DNA of 53,543 nucleotides from an uncultured Blautia sp. (lineage in GTDB: Bacteria; Bacillota; Clostridia; Lachnospirales; Lachnospiraceae), in contig USPF01000003.1 of the NCBI GenBank assembly GCA_900556555.1, positions 1-53,543 on the forward strand, in the 5' to 3' direction. The notes under the pieces were generated by a model. The model was not told the DNA's origin. It did no database searches and saw only the letters and a program-made list of their open reading frames with translations. A program made the translations under genes and the position numbers. Every line of letters starts with the position of its first letter. The first letter of the stretch is position 1. Shown here in pieces: positions 41,376 through 49,281 of the stretch.

Positions 41376-42244
41376 AGCTCAACCTCCTTTTTACGGAAAT
41401 ATCCATTTACTATCATGGATATAATCATAATCATAACAAAAGAAAATACACCAATTGCTGCTGCATATCCTGCACGTTCCGCATCAAAGTATCGATTTGC
41501 TATATATGTTGCTAAAGAATGTGTCTTCTTTGCCGGCCCTCCATCTGTCAATGCAATAATTACATCATAGAGTTTTAAGCCACCAATCAAATTATAAATC
41601 ACTGATGAAGATAATGCCGGAACCAACAATGGTAAAATAACATATCGAAATCTCTCCCAGGCGGTAGCCCCATCCATGGTTGCAGCTTCTATATAAGACT
41701 GTGAAACGCCTTGAATACCTGCCAGATAAATAACCATGCTGACTCCTACAAACTGCCATGTATTAATGAAGACAATAACAGCAATGGCTGAGCCACCATT
41801 TCCAAGCCAGTCATACGCATTCAGCCCAAGCATGGCCATAATATCGTTTACCACGCCGCCTTTATATTGGAAGAAGAAATACATAATATATCCCATAACC
41901 AGACCAGATACCATCGCTGGCATGTATATAACTGTACGGATAATTCCTCTTCCCTTAAATTTACTATTCAAGAACAACGCTAAAGAAAGCCCTATTATCT
42001 GCTGAAAAATAGTGGAACCAAAGCCGTAAATCAAAGTATTTTTCAAAGAAGAAATAAAAACCTTATCTTCAAACATTGCTTTATAATTTCCAACACCTAT
42101 AAATTCTTTATTTACAGAATAGCCATTCCACTGAAAAAAAGATAAGTAAATTGCATTGCACAACGGATATGCAATAAATGTTATCATTAAGATAATGGCT
42201 GGCACATAAAACCAATTTAGTCTACGTTTTCTTTTTTTAATCAT
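41372..42244 (-). CDS. Sugar ABC transporter permease, MalF-like
   Basis: A 290-residue CUT1 permease; the EAA loop is YIEAATMDGATAWERFRYVILPLL at about residues 188-211. The open frame begins at 42307, but upstream residues lie in the intercistronic hairpin, and the ATG at 42244 with TAGGAGTGCTT upstream gives the normal start MIKKRKRRLNWF. The transcript between the binding-protein gene and this gene contains a strong stem-loop at 42261-42314 which should lower permease expression relative to the binding protein. Confidence 0.92.
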   Translation of the reverse strand: MIKKRKRRLNWFYVPAIILMITFIAYPLCNAIYLSFFQWNGYSVNKEFIGVGNYKAMFEDKVFISSLKNTLIYGFGSTIFQQIIGLSLALFLNSKFKGRGIIRTVIYMPAMVSGLVMGYIMYFFFQYKGGVVNDIMAMLGLNAYDWLGNGGSAIAVIVFINTWQFVGVSMVIYLAGIQGVSQSYIEAATMDGATAWERFRYVILPLLVPALSSSVIYNLIGGLKLYDVIIALTDGGPAKKTHSLATYIANRYFDAERAGYAAAIGVFSFVMIMIISMIVNGYFRKKEVEL

Positions 42245-42260
42245 AAGCACTCCTACAAAA

Positions 42261-42314
42261 ATAGACTTTGCACCTGGAAAGGTGCAGATACTCTCATCCA
42301 TGTGCAAAGTCTAT
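42261..42314 (-). promoter_or_regulatory. Intercistronic stem-loop between binding-protein and permease genes
   Basis: A perfect 13-base inverted repeat (ATAGACTTTGCAC / GTGCAAAGTCTAT) is followed on the minus strand by five U, like an intrinsic terminator. A smaller hairpin TGCACCT-TTCC-AGGTGCA (42269-42286) inside it competes for the same bases. It probably ends most transcripts after the binding-protein gene or protects their 3' ends. Confidence 0.75.
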
Positions 42315-42337
42315 CTATAAATTCACTCAAAGTTTTA

Positions 42338-43672
42338 CTAATTTCCCATCAAATCATTATAATTATCTGCAACCATAGTTGTTGCTTCTTCCATACTTCC
42401 TTCCGGATCACCATCAGCAAGTAATGTAGATACAGAATCTGCCATTACACTCCACATACCACTTGGAAGATATTCACGGTCAAAGAAATTATCATAGGTC
42501 AAATCACCCTCAAACAACTCCTGTGCTTCTTTAAAGGCATTTGTTGTATATGCCGCATCATCTGTTTCAGATAATGCAATATCTGTAAGAGCAGGAATAC
42601 CACCGTCTATTTTTACGATTTGAACTGCTATCTCTGGTTTTGCTAAATATTCTAAAAGTTGTTTGCATTCATCTGCGTATTTTGTGTCTTTCCAGATACC
42701 GAAACAACTGAAATTACCTTCTCCTGTCCCAAAGTAAGAAGCTCCTGACTCTTCTTTAGCAGGTACAGGAAGAATACCAATATTAGCAGATTCATTATAT
42801 GCTAATACAGATGGTATCATCTCTGTGGAATATAATGCAAATGCCCCCTCTCCATTTGCCATGGCCTTACAAATATCATCTTTTTGACCACTGACATAAT
42901 CCTCATTAAAATATCCAGCATTATACCAGTCTGAAAGCATCTGGAAACCTTCCTGTCCATTAGCATTCCAATCAAAACTTCCGTCTTTTAATGCATCTAC
43001 TACATTATCTGCCACGTCACTATTAGAATATAAAGTAGGCCAGATTACTTCCAATGAGTAAGAATCATATCCATCCCCAAGGCAAATTTCAATTGGTGCC
43101 GCATCTGTTTTTTCCGAAACTGCTTTACATGCAGCATCAAAATCATCCCATGTCCGGATGGAAGATGCGTCAACACCTGCTGCTGTCAGAACATCTTTAT
43201 TATACATAATTGCTGCAACCGCCTGTGTAATTGGAAGAATAAACAACTCTCCGTCATCATTGCTAATAACATCTTTAAGCCCTGCATCAATTTTTTCTAC
43301 CCAAGGCTGATCACTTAAATCCATCATATATTCGCTGTAACGAATTAAACTCCATCCGTGTGTTACCCACATATCTGGTAAATCTCCTGAAGACATACGA
43401 GTCTTCATAGCAGATTCATAATCGTCTCCGCCATTATAAATCGTTACATCAATTCCTGTTTCTTCTGTAAAACCTTTTATAATGTCTTCAAAAACTGCAA
43501 AATCTTCTGTTGTAAGATTATATGCTACCTCAAGACCTTTTCCGCTTCCGGACTCCTCCGATTTCTTTGCGTCTCCTTCTGAACTTTCTGAGCTTGAACC
43601 ACAAGCTGTAAGAGATACACAAAGTGCTGTGCATAAAAGTGTACTGATTGCCTTTAAATTACGTTTTTTCAT
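42338..43672 (-). CDS. Sugar ABC transporter substrate-binding lipoprotein
   Basis: A 444-residue family 1 extracellular solute-binding protein. The lipoprotein signal is residues 1-24 with the lipobox LTAC-G, then a Ser/Glu/Lys-rich linker. The mature domain has the usual YNGGDDYESAMKTRMSSGDLPDM and GEGAFALYST segments. The ATG at 43672 has GGAG 7 bases upstream; the open frame starting at 43720 is not used. It is first in the operon and followed by an attenuator hairpin, which gives excess binding protein. Substrate unknown; the GH27, GH4 and KDG-kinase neighbours suggest alpha-galactosides or uronate-containing oligosaccharides. Confidence 0.92.
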   Translation of the reverse strand: MKKRNLKAISTLLCTALCVSLTACGSSSESSEGDAKKSEESGSGKGLEVAYNLTTEDFAVFEDIIKGFTEETGIDVTIYNGGDDYESAMKTRMSSGDLPDMWVTHGWSLIRYSEYMMDLSDQPWVEKIDAGLKDVISNDDGELFILPITQAVAAIMYNKDVLTAAGVDASSIRTWDDFDAACKAVSEKTDAAPIEICLGDGYDSYSLEVIWPTLYSNSDVADNVVDALKDGSFDWNANGQEGFQMLSDWYNAGYFNEDYVSGQKDDICKAMANGEGAFALYSTEMIPSVLAYNESANIGILPVPAKEESGASYFGTGEGNFSCFGIWKDTKYADECKQLLEYLAKPEIAVQIVKIDGGIPALTDIALSETDDAAYTTNAFKEAQELFEGDLTYDNFFDREYLPSGMWSVMADSVSTLLADGDPEGSMEEATTMVADNYNDLMGN

Positions 43673-43737
43673 ATTGCTGCTCCTTTCTACATTAGCATAC
43701 CGTTTTCTTTTTTCACACAATAATTCTTCTTTTTTTC

Positions 43738-43829
43738 TGAGCGCTCACAAAGTCTTTTGTGCGATTGGCACAAGTTTTACTGCATTTTTCTTTTGATATT
43801 TGACATTATATCAAACCTTGCGTTATAAT
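43738..43829. promoter_or_regulatory. Divergent control region of the importer operon and the AraC gene
   Basis: On the plus strand TTGACA (43800-43805), an 18-base spacer and TATAAT (43824-43829) form the AraC-gene promoter, overlapped by TTTGATAT / ATATCAAA (43792-43799, 43808-43815). Toward the importer lie a perfect palindrome TGAGCGCTCA (43738-43747), very like a LacI-type operator core, and an inverted repeat TTGTGC-GATTG-GCACAA (43757-43773). Confidence 0.6.
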
Positions 43830-43879
43830 GTTTCATATTTTATTTAAAATACCACACATTTATTGCAGGAGATAAAATT

Positions 43880-44698
43880 ATGTTTTACGAAAAAAAAGAA
43901 GAATATTTTTTTGCTGTCAAAGAATATAATCCCTTACAATATCCTCTCCATGTACACCAGTATATTGAATATGTCCGTGCTGAAAAAGGATTTCTAGAAA
44001 TGCAGATTGGAAAGGAAACCTATTTAATCCAGGAGGGAGATGTTGCTGTGATTTTCCCCAATGTGACACATGATTATCACACCTTATCCACCACGGGAAA
44101 TACTCAGCTTAACATTATCAATGGTTATTTAGACTTGCTGCCCCTTCATAAGAAACTTCTGCTCAGTAAATATCCTTTAACTCCTGTTATCCGGAAGGAA
44201 GATTTGCATGATGATGTTCTTTTTGCAGAAAAAAGACTGTTTGAAATCAAACAAGAGGATGATCAGCGTTCTTTGATTTCTTCCTTATTATCTCTGATGT
44301 TATGCCGGCTTTCTCCGAATCTACAGCTTACAGACTATCAAAACCAGCCCCCTCAGGATCTTGTCTGTGAGATTATCGCTTATATTGCCAGTCATTTTCA
44401 GGAAGAACTGACACTTACCAGCGTTGCTAATCACTTTGGCATTGGAAAATATCATTTGTCCAGAATTTTTTCTAATGTTCTTGGGATTCACTTTACAGCG
44501 TATCTCAATGCACTGCGTATGAACTACGCTAAACATTTACTGCATAATTCAGATATGAATATTACTACCATTGCCATAGAATGTGGGTATCACAACCAGC
44601 AGACCTTCAACCGGATTTTTAAAGAACGAAACAAATGTACCCCAAAAGAATATAAAAAATCGAATTTTTCTGAGAATGTGCCTATAATAATACATTAA
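43880..44698 (+). CDS. AraC-family regulator with cupin-type sensor
   Basis: A 272-residue regulator. The N-terminal beta-barrel (about 10-95: YPLHVHQYIEYVRAEKGFLEM, GDVAVIFPNVTHDYH) is the AraC cupin sensor. Two helix-turn-helix motifs lie in the C-terminal 100 residues (LTLTSVANHFGIGKYHLSRIF and NITTIAIECGYHNQQTFNRIFKE). It is divergent from the importer operon and probably activates it in response to the imported sugar. The start ATG follows GCAGGAGATAAAATT. The KDG-kinase gene lies 95 bases downstream on the same strand. Confidence 0.92.
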   Translation: MFYEKKEEYFFAVKEYNPLQYPLHVHQYIEYVRAEKGFLEMQIGKETYLIQEGDVAVIFPNVTHDYHTLSTTGNTQLNIINGYLDLLPLHKKLLLSKYPLTPVIRKEDLHDDVLFAEKRLFEIKQEDDQRSLISSLLSLMLCRLSPNLQLTDYQNQPPQDLVCEIIAYIASHFQEELTLTSVANHFGIGKYHLSRIFSNVLGIHFTAYLNALRMNYAKHLLHNSDMNITTIAIECGYHNQQTFNRIFKERNKCTPKEYKKSNFSENVPIIIH

Positions 44699-44710
44699 TT
44701 ATTGGATATT

Positions 44711-44724
44711 TGCATTGCAATGCA
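44711..44724. promoter_or_regulatory. 14-base perfect palindrome before the PfkB kinase gene
   Basis: TGCATTGCAATGCA lies 70 bases upstream of the kinase ribosome site. It reads the same on both strands and is a plausible operator; a similar GCAATATATTGC palindrome lies in the divergent region at 46910-46921. Confidence 0.4.
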
Positions 44725-44793
44725 GTATTGAATCATCTAAAATAAGAATAACGAAACTAAAACCAATATAGTCTTGCATACAAGGAGGTTCCT

Positions 44794-45879
44794 ATGCAGC
44801 ATTCAAATCCTCTGCTGAACAATACCAGCAGCCACAAATTTATAACCATTGGTGAGGTCATGCTCCGCCTGACTCCTCCAAACTACGATAAAATCCGTGT
44901 TGCTACAAATTTTGAGGCAAGTTATGGCGGAAGCGAAGCGAATATTGCTCTTGCCCTGGCGAATCTGGGTGTTGACAGTACATTTTTCACCGTTGTTCCT
45001 AATAACAGTCTTGGCAAAAGTGCGGTCCGCATGCTTCGGAGCAATGACGTTCACTGTACCCCTGTGATTCTGACTACACCAGAGCAGACACCAAGCCACC
45101 GTCTCGGAACTTATTATCTGGAAGCCGGATACGGAATCCGTGCCAGCGAAGTAACTTATGACCGGAAACATAGTGCTTTTACAGAATTTGATTTCAGCAC
45201 TGTTGATATTGCAGCTCTTTTAGATGGATTTACCTGGCTTCATTTAAGCGGTATCACTCCTGCTCTGAATCAGAACTGCCGTGATTTCATTATGGAGTGC
45301 CTGAAAACCGCAAAGGAAAAAGGACTTACCGTAAGCTTTGACGGAAACTTCCGCAGCAAACTGTGGACCTGGGAAGAAGCCCGTGATTTCTGTACAGAAT
45401 GTCTTCCCTATGTGGATGTTCTTCTTGGCATCGAGCCTTATCATCTGTGGAAAGATGAAGATAACCACAGTAAAGGAGATGTAAAAGACGGAGTTCCGCT
45501 ACAGCCAAGCTATGAACAGCAGGATGAAATTTTCCAGGCTTTTATTGAGCGTTATCCGAACTTAAAATGCATTGCCCGCCATGTGCGTTATGCCCACAGC
45601 GGAAGTGAAAACAGCCTGAAAGCATTTATGTGGTATGAAGATCACACCTTTGAAAGCAAGTTATTTACCTTTAACATCTTAGACCGTGTAGGTGGCGGTG
45701 ACGCCTTTGCAGGTGGATTAATTTATGCCATGATGCATGATTACAAACCAATGGATATGGTGAATTTCGCTGTAGCAAGCAGCGCGATCAAACATACCAT
45801 CCGTGGAGACGGAAATATCACGGATGATGCTTCCACTATCAGGAATCTCATGAATATGAATTACGATATTAAGCGATAA
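44794..45879 (+). CDS. kdgK: PfkB-family kinase, 2-dehydro-3-deoxygluconokinase-like
   Basis: A 361-residue ribokinase-family sugar kinase. Signature 1 region YGGSEANIALALANLG (about 45-60) and signature 2 DRVGGGDAFAGGLIYAM (about 298-314, catalytic Asp in GGGD) are clear. The sequence resembles KdgK, which phosphorylates 2-keto-3-deoxygluconate in uronic-acid breakdown. No KDPG aldolase is adjacent, so the assignment is moderate; another 2-keto-sugar is possible. It carries an insert of about 25 residues near residue 230. It is between two AraC regulators in a glycoside locus and starts after AAGGAGG. Confidence 0.75.
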   Translation: MQHSNPLLNNTSSHKFITIGEVMLRLTPPNYDKIRVATNFEASYGGSEANIALALANLGVDSTFFTVVPNNSLGKSAVRMLRSNDVHCTPVILTTPEQTPSHRLGTYYLEAGYGIRASEVTYDRKHSAFTEFDFSTVDIAALLDGFTWLHLSGITPALNQNCRDFIMECLKTAKEKGLTVSFDGNFRSKLWTWEEARDFCTECLPYVDVLLGIEPYHLWKDEDNHSKGDVKDGVPLQPSYEQQDEIFQAFIERYPNLKCIARHVRYAHSGSENSLKAFMWYEDHTFESKLFTFNILDRVGGGDAFAGGLIYAMMHDYKPMDMVNFAVASSAIKHTIRGDGNITDDASTIRNLMNMNYDIKR

Positions 45880-45884
45880 AGAGA

Positions 45885-45917
45885 TAAGGGAGCTGTCTGA
45901 AATGATATGCTCCCTTA
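45885..45917. terminator. Hairpin between the PfkB kinase and AraC genes
   Basis: TAAGGGAGC / GCTCCCTTA with a 15-base loop lies between convergent stops. The U-tract is poor on both strands. Confidence 0.55.
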
Positions 45918-45925
45918 ATGATTGT

Positions 45926-46846
45926 TTAACGTTCCCTTCCTAAATATATTTCCTTCACCTTACTCTCCTTCTCCAGCACATACTGAACCTCCCCAGTATC
46001 CGGCACCAATGTCCTGGAATGAAGTTTCCGATACTTCAAAGGACTCATGCCAAAGTATTTTTCAAAGGTATGGGCAAAATGCTGTCTACTGTTATATCCT
46101 ATGGCAAAGGCTATGTCCGTAACACTTGATGTGCTGTTAGTCAGATAAAATACTGCTCTTTCCATGCGTTTCTGGTTTACATAATCAACAATCGTACAAT
46201 GCAAAAATCTGGAAAATAAAAGCTGTAAATAAGATTTATTAATCCCTGTATAAGCAGCAATTTCCGGAACTTTCATTGATTCACACAGATTCTCTTCTAT
46301 ATAACTACAGGCTTTCCTTAAATAGTACATTCCTGCGGACTGCTTATTTTGATTTACACAGTAGGCAAGCTCCAGCACCATTCGTTGGAATAAAATATTT
46401 GTGAGATAATCCTCCTGCCTGTTTTCTTTTTGTAAATGCGTAATCAAATCTTTTAAAGCATAACCAAGACCCCGCAAATCGGCTGACACCAGAAAAGGAT
46501 TGTTTTGTTTACAAAACTTCTGGAAATCCGGGCTATTTTTCTGAAGAGGAGATAAATCTATCATTCCTTCCTCACGGCTTCTTTGAAATTCTATATTTAA
46601 AACAGAACAGGGATGTCCCTCTGGAATGACGAGCTTATGAGGCACCTGTGCATCTATAAAAACAAACTGGTTCTGCCCCAATTGAAGCTCCTCCCCCTGG
46701 CACTGCACTTCACAAGAACCGCCTGTAACATACATAATCTCACAGCTTTCGTGGGTATGGGTGTGCATATGAAACTCTGGTATAGAAATTGCATAAAACG
46801 CAGAAATCACCACATAAAAATCTTCTGTATTAAAAATGCTGCTCAC
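45926..46846 (-). CDS. AraC-family regulator with cupin-type sensor (second)
   Basis: A 306-residue AraC regulator. The N-terminal cupin sensor includes EFHMHTHTHESCEIMYVTGG (about 25-44) and VFIDAQVPHKLVIPEGH (about 62-78). The C-terminal domain has two helix-turn-helix motifs (MKVPEIAAYTGINKSYLQLLF and SVTDIAFAIGYNSRQHFAHTFEKYFG). The start codon is GTG (46844-46846), 6 bases from GGGGG. It is divergent from the GH4 gene and most likely controls it. It is not closely similar to the first AraC protein, so the two halves of the locus may answer to different sugars. Confidence 0.92.
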   Translation of the reverse strand: MSSIFNTEDFYVVISAFYAISIPEFHMHTHTHESCEIMYVTGGSCEVQCQGEELQLGQNQFVFIDAQVPHKLVIPEGHPCSVLNIEFQRSREEGMIDLSPLQKNSPDFQKFCKQNNPFLVSADLRGLGYALKDLITHLQKENRQEDYLTNILFQRMVLELAYCVNQNKQSAGMYYLRKACSYIEENLCESMKVPEIAAYTGINKSYLQLLFSRFLHCTIVDYVNQKRMERAVFYLTNSTSSVTDIAFAIGYNSRQHFAHTFEKYFGMSPLKYRKLHSRTLVPDTGEVQYVLEKESKVKEIYLGRER

Positions 46847-47019
46847 AAAATTCCCCCTTTACCGCAAATATCTTTTCTTTTTTCAATGTAGCATAAAAAA
46901 TTAAATGCGGCAATATATTGCATTTTTTTCTTTTTCTGATAAAACCTTGCACATCCAGAATACTAATCCGCTATACTAAAACTCATCTAAGAAAATGTTT
47001 TAGACAAGGAGGTTTTATA
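46847..47019. promoter_or_regulatory. Divergent promoter region between the AraC and GH4 genes
   Basis: Contains the perfect palindrome GCAATATATTGC (46910-46921), inside a wider AAATGC...GCATTT repeat (46904-46925), and a TATACT-type -10 box near 46971-46976 for the GH4 gene. The palindrome is a likely AraC-regulator target. Confidence 0.45.
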
Positions 47020-48483
47020 ATGAGTTTTAAAGTAGCATTTATAGGTGCCGGAAGTCTGGTTTTTGCACGTACTCTTTTCACAGACATCATGTCCGTACCA
47101 GAATTCCATAATATTGAAATTGCTTTTACAGACATCAATCCTGATAATCTTGAAAAAACAAGAGCCTTATGCCAGAGGGATTTAGATGCCAATAACATTC
47201 CTATTACCATCCAGGCAACTACTGACAGAAGAGAAGCTTTCAGAAATGCACGTTATATTGTCAACTGTGTCCGCATCGGAGGCCTGGAAGCATTTGAAAC
47301 AGATATTGAAATCCCATTAAAATATGGTGTAGATCAATGTGTGGGAGATACTCTCTGTACTGGTGGAATCATGTATGGACAAAGAGTCATCGCAGCAATG
47401 CTGGACTTCTGCAAGGATATTCGTGAAGTGGCAGAACCAGGGGCTATCATGCTGAATTATTCCAACCCAAATGCCATGGCAACCTGGGCATGCAACAAAT
47501 ATGGAAAAGTCAGAACTATCGGCCTGTGCCACGGAGAGATTCATGGAGAAATGCAGATTGCTGAAGTTCTTGGCATTCCAAGAGAGGAACTGGATATCAT
47601 CTGTGCAGGAATCAACCATCAGACCTGGTATATTTCTGTAAAACATAACGGTGAGGATATGCTTCCAAAGATTCTTCCAGGATTTGAAGCTCATGAAAAA
47701 TTCCGTGAAGAGGAAAAAGTCCGCATTGATATTTTAAAACGCTTTGGATATTACTCTACGGAATCAAATGGCCACTTATCCGAATATGTTTCCTGGTACA
47801 GAAAAAGACCTGACGAAGTGATAGACTGGATTAATCTTGATAACTGGATCAACGGGGAAACAGGCGGATATCTGAGAGTCACAAGAGAAGAACGTAACTG
47901 GTTTGAAACCGATTATCCAAAGATTCTCCAGGAGCCACCGAAAAAACTAGATGGTTCCCAAAGAGGAAAAGAACACTGTTCTTACATTATCGAATCTCTG
48001 GAGACAGGCAGAACCTACCGGGGACACTTCAATGTCATGAATGAAGGGTGTATCACCAATCTCCCGGATGAATCTGTGGTAGAAGTGCCTTGCTATGTGG
48101 ATGGAAATGGCATCAGCGTACCAAAGGTCGGTGATCTTCCTCTTGGTTGTGCGGCAGTGTGTTCCCAGTCTATCTGGGTACAGAAACTGGCTGTAGAAGC
48201 TGCTGTAAGTGGAAATGTACAACTCCTGAAACAGGCTGCTATGATGGATCCTCTCACCGGAGCTGTATGTAACCCTCCTGAAATCTGGCAAATGATCGAT
48301 GAAATGCTGGTAGCCCAGGAACACTGGCTCCCTCAGTACACAGAAGGTATTGCACAGGCAAAAGAAAACCTTGCAAAAGGAAATCTCATTCCTACAAAAG
48401 AATATCAAGGTGCAGCAAGGCTTCGTGAGAAAACACCGGCAGAAGTTGCCGCAGAGCATGAAGCGAGAAAAATCACTGTATAA
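47020..48483 (+). CDS. GH4 glycoside hydrolase (alpha-glucosidase/galactosidase/galacturonidase family)
   Basis: A 487-residue NAD+- and Mn2+-dependent glycosidase of family GH4. The N-terminal dinucleotide fold reads FIGAGSLVF. The metal/catalytic Cys and His lie in CHGE (C170, H171) and H200 in INHQTW. The CHGE tetrad is not the CHSV of E. coli MelA, so alpha-galactosidase specificity is not safe. The nearby KDG-kinase and DUF624 proteins, as in the Bacillus lpl/yes clusters, make alpha-galacturonidase or glucuronidase activity a real alternative. The ATG at 47020 follows ACAAGGAGG; the frame upstream to 46918 is non-coding. It works in the cytoplasm on imported oligosaccharide. Confidence 0.88.
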   Translation: MSFKVAFIGAGSLVFARTLFTDIMSVPEFHNIEIAFTDINPDNLEKTRALCQRDLDANNIPITIQATTDRREAFRNARYIVNCVRIGGLEAFETDIEIPLKYGVDQCVGDTLCTGGIMYGQRVIAAMLDFCKDIREVAEPGAIMLNYSNPNAMATWACNKYGKVRTIGLCHGEIHGEMQIAEVLGIPREELDIICAGINHQTWYISVKHNGEDMLPKILPGFEAHEKFREEEKVRIDILKRFGYYSTESNGHLSEYVSWYRKRPDEVIDWINLDNWINGETGGYLRVTREERNWFETDYPKILQEPPKKLDGSQRGKEHCSYIIESLETGRTYRGHFNVMNEGCITNLPDESVVEVPCYVDGNGISVPKVGDLPLGCAAVCSQSIWVQKLAVEAAVSGNVQLLKQAAMMDPLTGAVCNPPEIWQMIDEMLVAQEHWLPQYTEGIAQAKENLAKGNLIPTKEYQGAARLREKTPAEVAAEHEARKITV

Positions 48484-48508
48484 GATCATATCTATTCTAT
48501 AAATATCT

Positions 48509-48558
48509 AAGAGGAGAATCCTCGCACATTTCCATGTGTGCATGAAGATTCTCCTCTT
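48509..48558. terminator. Bidirectional terminator between the GH4 and SGNH genes
   Basis: AAGAGGAGAATC / GATTCTCCTCTT arms enclose a second small hairpin (GCACAT / ATGTGT). A T-run follows on the plus strand. Confidence 0.85.
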
Positions 48559-48560
48559 TT

Positions 48561-49193
48561 TTAAAGCTGTTCCAGAACTCCTCTTAATCTTTGATAAATA
48601 AGCTTATGTCCTGCAACATTTGGGTGCAGTCCATCGGGACAATACTTTTCTTTCAAAATCTGTACCTGGGGCTGAATCCCGCTTCCTGCATACAAATCTA
48701 CCAAAGGAATGCTGTAATATTCTGCAACTTCACGTTCTGCTTTCACAAAATCCAACAGTCTGCGTTCTCCGTGCTCTTCGATTTCTCTGTGAAGCGGTGT
48801 CATTCCTACCAAAACTGCATCTGGATATTTCTGAATCAAACTTCTCATAAGACAATGACATGCTCCATAAAAACTATAAGGAGAACGGTCACTCATCTGC
48901 CCCAATGGTGCATCTCCATGTCCAAAATCGTTGGTTCCTCCAAAAAATACAACCACATCCGCATCCGAATCCATGTCTTTTACCCTGGACAGAAAATCCA
49001 GATCATGTGCCGGGTTTTCAGACGGAAGCATCTGTCTTGCAATCCGGGTTCCTCCAATGCCATATCCTCTGGCTTCTTCCAAACCACATTCTCTTTTTAA
49101 CACATTCCAATACACATCTTCTAAATTTTCTACGCCATGTCCCTCTGTAATGCTATCACCCAGAAAGTTTATTTTTAATCCTTTAAGTTTCAT
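48561..49193 (-). CDS. SGNH/GDSL hydrolase (esterase)
   Basis: A 210-residue SGNH-fold esterase. Block I FLGDSITEG (catalytic Ser), the block II Gly, block III GGTNDFGHG and block V DGLHPN (Asp and His) are all present. No signal peptide, so it is cytoplasmic and could remove acetyl groups from imported oligosaccharides, which fits the adjacent GH4 and GH27 genes. The ATG at 49193 follows AAGGAGAAAGAG; an upstream in-frame ATG at 49226 lies in the terminator region. Possible names are rhamnogalacturonan or xylan acetylesterase, but specificity cannot be read from sequence. Confidence 0.87.
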   Translation of the reverse strand: MKLKGLKINFLGDSITEGHGVENLEDVYWNVLKRECGLEEARGYGIGGTRIARQMLPSENPAHDLDFLSRVKDMDSDADVVVFFGGTNDFGHGDAPLGQMSDRSPYSFYGACHCLMRSLIQKYPDAVLVGMTPLHREIEEHGERRLLDFVKAEREVAEYYSIPLVDLYAGSGIQPQVQILKEKYCPDGLHPNVAGHKLIYQRLRGVLEQL

Positions 49194-49214
49194 CTCTTTC
49201 TCCTTAAACTTAAA

Positions 49215-49270
49215 AAACTGCCACACAAACGTTCTATCCTATCATCGGATGATACTCTGTGTGGCAGTTT
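49215..49270 (-). terminator. Terminator of the flavodiiron gene
   Basis: Perfect 13-base stem AAACTGCCACACA / TGTGTGGCAGTTT with a six-U tail on the minus strand and an inner TATCATC / GATGATA hairpin. Confidence 0.9.
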
Positions 49271-49281
49271 CTGACTATTCT

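Noticed and set aside
46918..47019. N-terminal extension of the GH4 protein
   Set aside because: It covers the divergent promoter region; the dinucleotide-binding start MSFKVAFIGAG fits GH4 and follows AAGGAGG.
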